64,000 nt of DNA from Geminocystis herdmanii PCC 6308 (lineage in GTDB: Bacteria; Cyanobacteriota; Cyanobacteriia; Cyanobacteriales; Cyanobacteriaceae): assembly GCF_000332235.1 (NCBI RefSeq), contig NZ_CM001775.1, positions 2,634,230 to 2,698,229 on the forward strand, read 5' to 3'. A program made the position numbers and the translations under genes. Of this stretch, positions 1 to 7,532 are shown one piece after another; the stretch's first letter is position 1; each line of letters opens with the position of its first letter. Below the pieces are notes generated by a model. It did no database searches. It had not been told where the DNA came from and worked only from the letters and a program-made list of their open reading frames with translations.

Positions 1-785
1 ACACCGAGTAAAATTTGACTGAAGAGAATCAGACCGATATATTGGGTTAAATTTCTCAGTTTTTCGCTTAAAGCTGGAGTACGCCATGAGAAAAAAATCA
101 GTACCAAACAACTGATAGTTGCTGGAAAAACCCCAATAATGTGACTATTCATGACAAAACAGAGTTGATTTCCCCCAAAACATTGATGTAAAGCCCATTG
201 AGAAGCCACTAAACCCCCTAACAAACATTGAATATAAACGAGGATTGTAGCAACAAAACTAATGAGGGTTAAATTACCGACGGTATCATTGCCTTGATAT
301 TCACTCAGGTTACTGCCGATAACAATTAACGTACCAAAAAAGAATAAAGCAGTAGCTAAATGGGCGGTAACAAGATCAAATCTCAGTAGTTGGGTAACGG
401 TAAGTGCGCCTAAAATTCCTTGAAAGATAATTAATCCTAAAGCAAAAGTACATCCCCACGGCAACCATGACGGTAATTTTGTTCTATACCACCACGACAA
501 TACTACCAGTACGATCGTGCTTAAACCGATTAAAGAAGCATCAAGACGATGAAACCACTCTAAAAAGACTTGTAAATTCATTTCTTGAGTGGGGATGACT
601 TTACCATAACATAAAGGCCAGTCGGGACAAGCTAACCCAGCATTCATTACTCTTGTAGCGGCTCCGATCGCCATTAAGACTAAAGTTGCTATGGCAATTT
701 TCCAGACTAACCACCTAATCCATCTAATAGGCACAGAAGCTATAGAGGATGATGAATAAGAAGAATAGAGAATTGATTCTGTCAT
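1..785 (-). CDS. ctaA: Heme A synthase, COX15/CtaA family (partial, 3' end off window)
   Basis: Reading the minus strand from ATG at 785 gives an open frame running off the left edge (about 261 codons visible), starting MTESILYSS. It has several membrane segments. Conserved family features are visible: an N-terminal helix followed by AATRVMNAGLACPDWPLCYG, the EWFHRLDAS motif (heme-ligand histidine) and VTAHLATALFFF. CtaA converts heme O to heme A in the cytoplasmic membrane for aa3-type cytochrome oxidase. In many cyanobacteria ctaA is followed by ctaB and lies near a DrrA-type ABC transporter; here the ABC ATPase lies upstream on the same strand, and ctaB would be expected just outside the window. 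The start is the first ATG after upstream stops; no strong Shine-Dalgarno is seen. Confidence 0.9.
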   Translation of the reverse strand, partial: MTESILYSSYSSSSIASVPIRWIRWLVWKIAIATLVLMAIGAATRVMNAGLACPDWPLCYGKVIPTQEMNLQVFLEWFHRLDASLIGLSTIVLVVLSWWYRTKLPSWLPWGCTFALGLIIFQGILGALTVTQLLRFDLVTAHLATALFFFGTLIVIGSNLSEYQGNDTVGNLTLISFVATILVYIQCLLGGLVASQWALHQCFGGNQLCFVMNSHIIGVFPATISCLVLIFFSWRTPALSEKLRNLTQYIGLILFSQILLG

Positions 786-1028
786 ATCTTAAAAATGCTA
801 TTGAAGTTATCTTATTGTCGATCTTAACTCAGGATTAATTTTCTGGAACGCTTAATTTCGATCGAACTAACGTACTTAATTACCTGAGTGAACAATAAAA
901 TTTTTTGTGCTGTAAAGGTGTCAGGTGTCAGGTATCGGAAAGGGTTAAAGAATTGACAAAAAATATATCCTAATTGATTTTTTTATCTTCAATTCTTTGA
1001 TCGAATTATATAATCTTCTGAAAATTAC

Positions 1029-1056
1029 ACCTGCAACCTGCAACCTGAAACCTGCC
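1029..1056. repeat. Heptanucleotide tandem repeat (ACCTGCA-type), 4 units
   Basis: Four head-to-tail 7-mers (ACCTGCA, ACCTGCA, ACCTGAA, ACCTGCC) lie in the 340-bp gap 786-1125 between ctaA and the ABC ATPase. A partial complementary run with two GGTGTCA units lies near 918-935, so the two could pair. Such short tandemly repeated heptamers are typical of cyanobacterial intergenic DNA. Nothing else recognisable is in this gap. Confidence 0.7.
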
Positions 1057-1125
1057 CTTATCAAACATTCTTGCATCGAACTGAGGTAACACTCTATCGA
1101 TAAATACTTTTTCAGCAAACTGTAA

Positions 1126-2145
1126 TTATTTCATTGCCTGTTTTTTCTCGGCTTTTAAATCCCGTTTGGTGGAGGCTTCGATTTCCGCATCGAGGAGGGT
1201 TTTTCCTGTGGCGGCTAAATAAACATCGTCTAAACTAGGGCGAGATTGACTGATACTAAACATGGATAAGTTAATTTCTGTCAGGGTTTGCTCTATTTGA
1301 CTAATGGGATTACTATTGGGGGTGACAATTAAATTAAGGGAGTTTCCTTGCACTTCGTTGATGATAATATTTTCGACAAAAGGCAGTTGAGATAATTTTT
1401 CTTTCGCCGTTTGGGCTTCTTCTAGGGTAGTAAATTCTTTAATCTTCAGGGTAACACGATCGCCTCCTAATCGATCTTTTAAACTGCTGGGGCTACCTTC
1501 GGCAATGACTTCACCTTGATCTATAATAGCCAATCGATCGCACAGTGCGTCTATTTCTTCGAGGTAATGACTGGTGATTAATACTGTTGTACCCGCAAGT
1601 TTGAGTTGACGCAGGAAATCCCACACAATCATTCTACTCTCGATGTCTAAACCGACAGAAGGCTCATCTAATACTAACACTTGGGGTTGATGGAGTAAAC
1701 CAGCGGCTAAATCAAGGCGTTTGCGAATCCCCCCTGAATATGTGCCTGTCTGTCGATCGCCATATTCTTGTAACCCTAACACTGTCAATAACTGTTCGAT
1801 TCTATTTTTGGAGAAAGAGGAGGGTAAATGATAGAGGGAGGCTTGGAGTTGTAACAATTCCCTACCTGTCAAAATTTTGTCGATCGCAACTTCTTGCGCT
1901 ACATACCCCAATTTTTGCCGTACTTGTTTAGGTTGAGTAATAGCAGAAACTCCATCAATGATGATATTACCAGAATCAGCTTGAGCGAGGGTAGTCAAGC
2001 AACGGATAGTAGTAGTTTTTCCAGCTCCATTTGGTCCTAATAATCCGAATATTTCCCCGTTTTTGATGGAAAATGAGATATTTTTCAGGGCTTTTACTGT
2101 ACCATAACTCTTTTGTAAATTTTGAATAGTAACGATATCACTCAT
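1126..2145 (-). CDS. ABC transporter ATP-binding protein, DrrA/CcmA type
   Basis: A 339-residue nucleotide-binding subunit. Walker A is GLLGPNGAGKTTT near residue 40, the signature is YSGGIRKRLDLA near 138, Walker B is VLVLDEPSVGLD near 160, and the switch His is in ITSHYLEE. The roughly 110-residue C-terminal extension is typical of the daunorubicin-resistance-like subfamily, which works with an ABC-2 permease. No permease gene is in the window, so the partner must be elsewhere. The substrate cannot be told; in cyanobacteria this ATPase often neighbours ctaA/ctaB. It is on the same strand as ctaA, 340 bp upstream, so co-transcription is possible but not shown. Confidence 0.9.
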   Translation of the reverse strand: MSDIVTIQNLQKSYGTVKALKNISFSIKNGEIFGLLGPNGAGKTTTIRCLTTLAQADSGNIIIDGVSAITQPKQVRQKLGYVAQEVAIDKILTGRELLQLQASLYHLPSSFSKNRIEQLLTVLGLQEYGDRQTGTYSGGIRKRLDLAAGLLHQPQVLVLDEPSVGLDIESRMIVWDFLRQLKLAGTTVLITSHYLEEIDALCDRLAIIDQGEVIAEGSPSSLKDRLGGDRVTLKIKEFTTLEEAQTAKEKLSQLPFVENIIINEVQGNSLNLIVTPNSNPISQIEQTLTEINLSMFSISQSRPSLDDVYLAATGKTLLDAEIEASTKRDLKAEKKQAMK

Positions 2146-2291
2146 TTTATCAATAACTTATAATAAATACTTAAAAACAATAGCATTGAATAATATTAAT
2201 GATTAATATTCGTTAACCATCAATTTGTTCATAGCATCTAACTAAAATGTTAATCTGAAAATGGATTAAGTTATTATTTGAAGATAATATT

Positions 2292-3167
2292 ATGTTTGAA
2301 TCTTGTTTAATTTGTACCGATGATAAAGACGGTTTACAAAGATTTGTTTCTTTTGTCGATGCTTTGGCAGATAGTGGTTTAACGGAGATTACCTTTTTAC
2401 ATAATGTGCCTTTGTGGGATGAAGGTCAAGTGCCTAGGGTAGATAATGAAAAAATCGCTTTAATGACGGAAAAATTTAATAGTAGTTTAAAACCGTCCGA
2501 TCGAGTTAAGGTGAATATAGAGATAACATCGGGATTAGTCACCGAAAATATTTCTAAGGCAGTTAAAAAATATCAACCAGAATGTTTAATTTTGGGTACT
2601 TCGTTGCGTGGTATAACTGAAGATCGTATTTTTGGTTCAACAACCATGAGTGTTATCGAAAAAATCAACATTCCCATCATGATTTTGCGCCCTCAACTGA
2701 TTTCTGTCTATACTTCTGAGGAGTTAGATTTACGTTGTCGTCATTTGAATCGTTGTTGGTTAGTACCTTGTTATGATGTGGACAAAGCTCGTTATCTAAT
2801 CAATCAACTGAAAACTTGTGTCACAGGAAAATGCTCAACTATTCCTCATAAATATATCATTCTAGCAGTCATTGACGATGTTTCTCGATCGGAAATTCTA
2901 GTACAAAATAGAATTAAGGAAGTGGAGACAAAGTTAAATGAAGTCAAAGAGGAATTACAATCCCTTGGCTTAGAAGTGGAAGTGATGGTGAAAATCGGTA
3001 ATCCCATTTTAGAAACCCTTGATGTGGCTTTGACAGAAGATATAAGCGCTATTGCGGTGACGGACGATCGAGAATATGGTTTACTAGATTGGACAATCCC
3101 TAGTTTTACCCAAAAAGTTTTACACCGTAGTTGGTTTCCTGTCGTCTTTTTTCCTTTCACTAAATAA
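2292..3167 (+). CDS. Tandem universal stress protein (UspA family)
   Basis: 291 residues made of two Usp-like halves. The first begins FESCLICTDD, has a THLH-like FLHNVPLW strand, and ends with CLILGTSLRGITEDRIFGSTTMSVIEKINIPIMIL, which carries the G-x2-G-x9-G(S/T) style nucleotide loop in relaxed form. The second half is more diverged, with ILAVIDDVSRSE and AIAVTDDREYGLLDW. Tandem Usp proteins are common in cyanobacteria and are soluble stress-associated proteins of mostly unknown ligand. It is transcribed divergently from the ABC ATPase and convergently with the hydrolase downstream. Confidence 0.85.
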   Translation: MFESCLICTDDKDGLQRFVSFVDALADSGLTEITFLHNVPLWDEGQVPRVDNEKIALMTEKFNSSLKPSDRVKVNIEITSGLVTENISKAVKKYQPECLILGTSLRGITEDRIFGSTTMSVIEKINIPIMILRPQLISVYTSEELDLRCRHLNRCWLVPCYDVDKARYLINQLKTCVTGKCSTIPHKYIILAVIDDVSRSEILVQNRIKEVETKLNEVKEELQSLGLEVEVMVKIGNPILETLDVALTEDISAIAVTDDREYGLLDWTIPSFTQKVLHRSWFPVVFFPFTK

Positions 3168-3229
3168 AAATACAAAGTAATAAAACTTTGCATCTTTGCC
3201 ACATGAGCGTGAAACTCTAGGATAATTAT

Positions 3230-4867
3230 TTAACCCAACCTAATATTAATAATTAATTTTGAGGGCTTTTTTTGTCCTGATAAAATACTAATAGTAACGG
3301 GTTGGGCATCTAAATAAAAATTATAATTAATTAGTTTATTTTTGCCATAATTAACAGCATAAGCAGGAAAATTAGCAGGACTAACACTAAGTCTTAATGC
3401 TGTCTTTTTCTTAATTTTTATGCAGGTTGATTGCAATTTAAACTTAATCGGTTTTTCGGGATCATGATTGGTAATTTTGATATATCCTTGACTAAAATTA
3501 TACACTTTTCCATCCTGAAAAACATTAGATAAAGTTGCAGATAAATCAAAACTTTCTGCGTCACTTTCGGCATAAATTTCTAATTCTATATCTCCAATTA
3601 TCTTTAAATCTTCTTTTAAAAAATCGCTTGTATAAGTAACAATATCACTGCGATTATCTAATTCTCCTCGATTAAGACTACCACTTAAAATGCTACTATG
3701 TCCTCCTAGACTTGGACTCGATCGCCAAAAATCGTGAATAATAATATCTTCATTATTTCCTTTATTAATATTAGTTAATTTTCCATCATCATCTCTGATA
3801 TTGGCTAATCCTGTACTGTTTAAATAAAATTCTATAGTGTTTTTATTATTAAACTTTTTCTTATTAATCCATTTATTACTACCTATTTGAAATAATTTAA
3901 CATTTTTAAAAAATAAATTACTACTTTCATCTCCTTTTAAATATTTATTAAACCATGCTATTTGCAACTCATTAATATTATTATTCGCTTTAGTTGTATA
4001 ATATCGATCGAGCAGAGTATTTCCCCAAGGAAGATGCGCCCAAGCACCGATAATTAAACTTTGTTGAAAATCACTTTTTTTACTCATTTCTCCATATAAA
4101 TTAAGAGTACCTCGTAAATAAGTATCAAACCAACCACCAATATGAAGCATAGGTAAATCAACATCATTAAAATAGGTTTTAGGGGATAATTTATGCCAAT
4201 ATTCATCATTTCGATCGTGCTTTAACCATTGAAAATAAAAATTACTAGGACAATATTTTCTTAAGGCTTCTTCGATAATAATAGGTAAATCATAAATAGG
4301 TAAATTACGACTAGCTAAATAGAGAATTTTATAAGCAGACAAATCTTGTTTTAATCGTGCAGTTTCCGCCGATAATTGTATCGCCCATGCCAAATTTAAT
4401 TGATAACAAAAAGCATCATTTTCATACGCCCAATCAGTATATAAATCATAGGCAATCATAGCAGGGCAAATAGTTTTTAAGGCTGGATGTTGACTAATGG
4501 CGCAATATAATTGAGTCATGCCTTGATAAGAAAAACCATACATTCCCACCTCACCAGTGCTTCCCTGAAGATTAGCAACCCATTCAAGGGTGTCGTAACC
4601 GTCTTCAATTTCCGTTTCAAATAACAAAAATTCTCCTTCCGACTCTCCTCTTCCCCTCACATCTTGAATCACCACGATATAACCCTGTTTAGCGTACCAT
4701 TTTGGATGCGCATATACCACTGTTGAAGCGATCGATTTTCCGTAGGGTTGGCGCATTAGTAACACAGGAAATTGTTGATTATCCGTCACAGGGCGATAAA
4801 TGTCACTAGCTAATTTCACTCCGTCACGGGTAGCCATGAAAACCGTTTCTTTGTTTATTTGATACAT
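3230..4867 (-). CDS. CocE/NonD family hydrolase (X-Pro dipeptidyl-peptidase S15 fold)
   Basis: 545 residues. The N-terminal alpha/beta-hydrolase domain carries the nucleophile elbow GMYGFSYQGMTQL (Ser near residue 118) and the ATRDGVKLASDIYRP opening typical of CocE/NonD acyl hydrolases. A likely catalytic His sits in GAWAHLPWG. The C-terminal third is the jelly-roll S15 C-terminal domain (for example DLKIIGDIELEIYAESDAESFDL). Family members hydrolyse esters or remove dipeptides; the substrate here is unknown. No signal peptide is seen, so it is probably cytoplasmic. ATG at 4867 is preceded by a stop-rich region. It stands alone. Confidence 0.9.
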   Translation of the reverse strand: MYQINKETVFMATRDGVKLASDIYRPVTDNQQFPVLLMRQPYGKSIASTVVYAHPKWYAKQGYIVVIQDVRGRGESEGEFLLFETEIEDGYDTLEWVANLQGSTGEVGMYGFSYQGMTQLYCAISQHPALKTICPAMIAYDLYTDWAYENDAFCYQLNLAWAIQLSAETARLKQDLSAYKILYLASRNLPIYDLPIIIEEALRKYCPSNFYFQWLKHDRNDEYWHKLSPKTYFNDVDLPMLHIGGWFDTYLRGTLNLYGEMSKKSDFQQSLIIGAWAHLPWGNTLLDRYYTTKANNNINELQIAWFNKYLKGDESSNLFFKNVKLFQIGSNKWINKKKFNNKNTIEFYLNSTGLANIRDDDGKLTNINKGNNEDIIIHDFWRSSPSLGGHSSILSGSLNRGELDNRSDIVTYTSDFLKEDLKIIGDIELEIYAESDAESFDLSATLSNVFQDGKVYNFSQGYIKITNHDPEKPIKFKLQSTCIKIKKKTALRLSVSPANFPAYAVNYGKNKLINYNFYLDAQPVTISILSGQKKPSKLIINIRLG

Positions 4868-4964
4868 AAGTTTATTTTCAATTTCAGATTATTATTTCAC
4901 ACAAAAATATGAGAAGATAAAGATTTATAATAATTCCTAATTTTGTTAAAATCAAGGAGTGATA

Positions 4965-4990
4965 CGATCGCATATTTTCTCAAAAACGAT
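4965..4990 (+). repeat. 26-bp sequence shared with 6737-6762, upstream of two TA modules
   Basis: CGATCGCATATTTTCTC followed by AAAAACGAT recurs at 6737-6762 with one mismatch. Here it lies 80 bp upstream of the first toxin-antitoxin pair. At 6737 it lies 13 bp upstream of the second pair and forms the exact junction with the duplicated chlD fragment. The shared block begins at a CGATCG (HIP1-like) site. Confidence 0.75.
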
Positions 4991-5069
4991 AGTCAAATTT
5001 TTAGCTTTAACAATAATCAAAACCTAAATAGATTTTATATTAACAAAAGAATAAAACAAATTAACAACT

Positions 5070-5306
5070 ATGAATCCTATCACTTTATCTCAAAATAATT
5101 TAACAGAAATGGTTAAAATTTCTCAACAATTAGACTTATCTATTAATCAATTATTAGAACAAATTAATCTAGGGCAATTAACCATTGTTAAAACAGAAGA
5201 ATTAGAAGATTTAATAGACTTTCGGGATGCAATTTTAGCTGAATCAGATCCAGAAAATCAAGAAAGAGTGTCATGGGAAAAAGTCAAGCATAATTTAGGC
5301 TTATAA
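5070..5306 (+). CDS. Antitoxin of RelE/ParE-type TA pair
   Basis: 78 residues, acidic. It begins MNPITLSQNNLTEMVKISQQLDLSINQLLEQINLGQLTIVK, consistent with a small DNA-binding/neutralising antitoxin whose C-terminal tail (RDAILAESDPENQERVSWEKVK) wraps the toxin. I do not recognise a named antitoxin family with certainty. Four bases separate its stop from the toxin start, the classic antitoxin-first arrangement. It lies 80 bp after the 26-bp repeat at 4965. Confidence 0.75.
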   Translation: MNPITLSQNNLTEMVKISQQLDLSINQLLEQINLGQLTIVKTEELEDLIDFRDAILAESDPENQERVSWEKVKHNLGL

Positions 5307-5310
5307 ATCA

Positions 5311-5577
5311 ATGTTAGAGTATAAAATTGAGTTTTTAAAGAAAGCCGAAAAAGAACTTTCAAAATTACCTTTTAATATTCAAAAACAAATTGCTAATCGT
5401 CTTGAATCTTTAAAATCTAATCCATTTCCATCTGATGTTAAACAATTAAAAAACAGCAATGGAATATTAAGAATAAGAATTAATGATTATCGCATTCTTT
5501 ACCGCCTTGAAAATGATGTATTAGTTATTCTTATTATAAAAATTGCTCATCGCAGTAAAGTTTATCGAGATTTATGA
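5311..5577 (+). CDS. RelE/ParE superfamily toxin
   Basis: 88 residues, basic, with the RelE/ParE core: MLEYKIEFLKKAEKELSKLP, then helix QKQIANRLESL, then LRIRINDYRILYRLEN, then IIKIAHRSKVYRDL. The R-x-R-x-x-DYR-x-x-Y pattern and C-terminal H-R-S-x-V-Y are the usual RelE-type features for ribosome-dependent mRNA cleavage (or gyrase poisoning in ParE). Full length for the family, directly downstream of its antitoxin. Confidence 0.88.
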   Translation: MLEYKIEFLKKAEKELSKLPFNIQKQIANRLESLKSNPFPSDVKQLKNSNGILRIRINDYRILYRLENDVLVILIIKIAHRSKVYRDL

Positions 5578-5607
5578 TCTTCATAATGGCTAAATACAAG
5601 TCACAAA

Positions 5608-5628
5608 GTAGGGTGGGCATTGCCCACC
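5608..5628 (+). repeat. REP-type palindrome (GTAGGG + GGTGGGCATTGCCCACC core)
   Basis: A 21-bp copy of a palindrome with arms GGTGGGC and GCCCACC. It lies 25 bp from the 3' end of the RAYT gene; an inverted copy lies just beyond the gene's 5' end at 6256-6276. The flanking pair in opposite orientation is the arrangement expected of a RAYT with its cognate REP sequences. Confidence 0.8.
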
Positions 5629-5652
5629 AATCACCAGCAATAAATCTTAAAA

Positions 5653-6228
5653 TCATTCTCCAAAATTATGATTAATAGAACTAAAATCAGGAATTTTTGC
5701 TTTATTTTGATCACAAATACAAGCCCATTGAGAAGAATAAACTCCTTTTTTTACCCATAAATTAAAACTAGAATATTGCCAAAAATGAGGACAAGAAACG
5801 AAATGATGTTTAACAGGATTATAGTGAATATAGTTTAAATGTTGTTCAAAATCTTCCTCATTTCTAATATGATGATCCCAAAATCTTCTTTGCCAAATAC
5901 TACTTTCTCTATGCTTTTTTCTCGATCGAGAAACCTCTTGAATAACATTATTTTCCTGTTTAAAAGACTTCGTGAATAGTGCTTTTAATCTTCCGATTCT
6001 TTTAGAAAAATCGCCATTATTAGGCGGTAATTGCCATAAAAAATGAAGATGATCTGGTAAAATTACAGCACCTAATATATCAAAAGGCATCTCTGATTTG
6101 ACGATCGCAGTTGCCTTCCGCAATAAGTCAATATTCTTTTCATCCTTAAAAATTAGTTGACGATTATAAGTGACGATCGTTAAAAATATAATACTCCCTT
6201 CTCGGTAAAAACGGCGATATTCAGACAT
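5653..6228 (-). CDS. REP-associated tyrosine transposase (RAYT, IS200/Y1-like)
   Basis: 191 residues. The core of the Y1 HUH nuclease is visible: FLTIVTYNRQLIF near residue 14, the HUH metal site in ILPDHLHFLWQLP near residue 58 (H-L-H), and the catalytic-tyrosine helix region EQHLNYIHYNPVKHHFV near residue 130 (HYNPVK is a RAYT hallmark). RAYTs act on short palindromes (REP/REPIN) rather than mobilising themselves. This one is bracketed by inverted GGTGGGCATTGCCCACC palindromes at 5608 and 6256, with a decayed third copy at 6531. It appears intact. Confidence 0.92.
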   Translation of the reverse strand: MSEYRRFYREGSIIFLTIVTYNRQLIFKDEKNIDLLRKATAIVKSEMPFDILGAVILPDHLHFLWQLPPNNGDFSKRIGRLKALFTKSFKQENNVIQEVSRSRKKHRESSIWQRRFWDHHIRNEEDFEQHLNYIHYNPVKHHFVSCPHFWQYSSFNLWVKKGVYSSQWACICDQNKAKIPDFSSINHNFGE

Positions 6229-6255
6229 ATTATTTGAGATTCATTGTGGGGTTTT

Positions 6256-6276
6256 GGTGGGCAATGCCCACCCTAC
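6256..6276 (-). repeat. REP-type palindrome, inverted copy
   Basis: Reverse complement of the 5608 copy (GGTGGGCAATGCCCACC then CTAC), 28 bp upstream of the RAYT start. The pair brackets the transposase gene. Confidence 0.8.
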
Positions 6277-6292
6277 AATTTTTATTTAACTT

Positions 6293-6457
6293 TTATTGTC
6301 TAACAAAAAATCGACTTGTCATTGCAATAAATCCAGCACTAACACCGATAAAACCATTTTCAGGTACTAATGGTAAGATTAAGGCTAAAGTCAACTGAGT
6401 AAAAACTCCAGCTACTACAGCGATAACAATACCTTCCATAATTGCTTTTTTGTCCAT
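6293..6457 (-). CDS. Small single-pass or hairpin membrane protein, 54 aa
   Basis: Minus-strand ORF from ATG at 6457: MDKKAIMEGIVIAVVAGVFT, then QLTLALILPLVPENGFIGVS, then AGFIAMTSRFFVRQ. It has two hydrophobic stretches (about residues 8-28 and 36-48) with a Pro-Glu-Asn turn and a basic C-terminus. I do not recognise the family. Codon use looks coding rather than random, and it fills the gap between the REP copies at 6256 and 6531. Function unknown. Confidence 0.5.
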   Translation of the reverse strand: MDKKAIMEGIVIAVVAGVFTQLTLALILPLVPENGFIGVSAGFIAMTSRFFVRQ

Positions 6458-6530
6458 ATCAGCAAAAATTTTATTAGATTAAAAAGTCAAAAATTTTATT
6501 CATCCGATCGTATAACATAAAAAATATTTT

Positions 6531-6550
6531 GTAGGGTGGGCATTGGCCAC
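6531..6550 (+). repeat. Degenerate REP-type palindrome
   Basis: GTAGGGTGGGCATTGGCCAC, a third copy of the RAYT palindrome with a damaged right arm, 20 bp before the duplicated chlD promoter segment begins at 6570. Confidence 0.6.
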
Positions 6551-6569
6551 AAATATCTAAGATGATTGT

Positions 6570-6744
6570 CAATGTACGGTAAAATATAGCTTACATCGCA
6601 TTTATCATAATTTCTATATTAATGTCCACCTTAACTACTAAAAATATTAACTTTCCTTTAACTGCCGTTATCGGGCAACAAGCCATTAAAACAGCTTTAC
6701 TACTCGCCGCCGTTGATCCTCGTCTTGGGGGAGTGGCGATCGCA
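6570..6744 (+). repeat. Direct repeat A: duplicated chlD promoter and 5' coding end
   Basis: A 175-bp segment almost identical to 7358-7532 (offset 788 bp, one mismatch noticed in the leader). It contains the presumed chlD promoter/leader and the first 41 codons. It ends exactly at the GCGATCGC (HIP1) octamer at 6736-6743, after which sequence shared with 4972-4990 takes over. Confidence 0.92.
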
Positions 6745-6765
6745 TATTTTCTCAAAGACGATTAG
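6622..6765 (+). pseudogene. chlD 5' fragment (41 codons) fused to 6 foreign codons
   Basis: From ATG at 6622 it reads as the first 41 residues of ChlD ([18 protein letters not shown], continuing to GGVAIA) and then YFLKDD and a stop at 6763-6765. It cannot make a working AAA+ domain, as it stops before the Walker A loop. It retains the chlD leader, so transcription from a copied chlD promoter would run straight into the gene at 6775, 10 bp after the stop. Confidence 0.85.
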
Positions 6766-6774
6766 TTAAGTAGC

Positions 6775-6996
6775 ATGAAAAAACATCCAAATAAAGAAAT
6801 ACAAAAAGTTATTGATTATGCTATTGCTAAAGGTTGGGAATTAGTTGAAACGGGAAATTCTGCTCACGCTTGGGGGAGGCTAAAATGCCATTATAAAACT
6901 AGAGAAGGCTGTCAAGTTTCAATTTGGTCAACTCCTCGTAATGCTGTTAATCATGCAAAGCATATTAAACGTACAATAGATAAATGTCCTCATTAA
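6775..6996 (+). CDS. HicA-like small basic protein, probable toxin of a TA-like pair
   Basis: 73 residues: opening KKHPNKEIQKVIDYAIAKGW, then ELVETGNSAHAWGRLKCH, then CQVSIWSTPRNAVNHAKHI and a C-terminal Cys. The pattern K-G-W, a central H-A-W-G-R, a Cys and S-I-W-S-T-P-R-N-x2-N-H-A is a recurring family of HicA-like (double-stranded RNA-binding-like) small proteins found next to the partner encoded downstream. The central His would be the candidate catalytic residue. I infer TA-like function from size, pairing and position; activity is unproven. It may be driven by the duplicated chlD promoter. Confidence 0.65.
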   Translation: MKKHPNKEIQKVIDYAIAKGWELVETGNSAHAWGRLKCHYKTREGCQVSIWSTPRNAVNHAKHIKRTIDKCPH

Positions 6997-7015
6997 AAAT
7001 TATCATAAAAATCTT

Positions 7016-7288
7016 ATGAATACTTATAATTTCACTTTGATACTTTCTGAATCTAGTCAACAAATTGACAATTTAGAAGATTTACTATTTGAGGCAGGAT
7101 GTGATGATGCGACTTTATCATTTTCTAATGGTATTACTTATTTAGAGTTCGATCGAGTAGTGCCGTTTCATGATCGAGATGGTGATCAATTTTTCACAGT
7201 TTTAAATAGTGCTATTAAACAAGTAGAAAGTATTAATAATATATCTGTTATTAAACATATAACTCATGAGGATTTAGTTACAAAATAA
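7016..7288 (+). CDS. Partner (putative antitoxin) of the HicA-like protein
   Basis: 90 residues, acidic: YNFTLILSESSQQIDNLEDL, then LFEAGCDDATLSFSNGITYL, then EFDRVVPF. The E-x2-L-F-E-A-G-C-D-D-A-T motif and D-F/Y-x-R motif are characteristic of the small proteins that pair with the preceding HicA-like family in many bacteria. It lies 19 bp downstream, so it is likely co-transcribed. Assignment as antitoxin is inference from pairing and acidity. Confidence 0.6.
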   Translation: MNTYNFTLILSESSQQIDNLEDLLFEAGCDDATLSFSNGITYLEFDRVVPFHDRDGDQFFTVLNSAIKQVESINNISVIKHITHEDLVTK

Positions 7289-7357
7289 CGATCATTTGAT
7301 TTTGTTTGATTCAAGCTGATTTACTTTAAATTTCTCTTGACATCATTATTGCATAAG

Positions 7358-7532
7358 CAATGTACGGTAAAATATAGCTTACATCGCATTTATCATAATT
7401 CCTATATTAATGTCCACCTTAACTACTAAAAATATTAACTTTCCTTTAACTGCCGTTATCGGGCAACAAGCCATTAAAACAGCTTTACTACTCGCCGCCG
7501 TTGATCCTCGTCTTGGGGGAGTGGCGATCGCA
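7358..7532 (+). repeat. Direct repeat B: native chlD promoter and 5' end
   Basis: Second member of the 175-bp direct repeat; this one leads into the intact chlD gene. The 613 bp between the copies hold the two-gene TA-like module. The leader contains TACGGTAAAATATAG, which offers a plausible -10 element. Confidence 0.92.
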
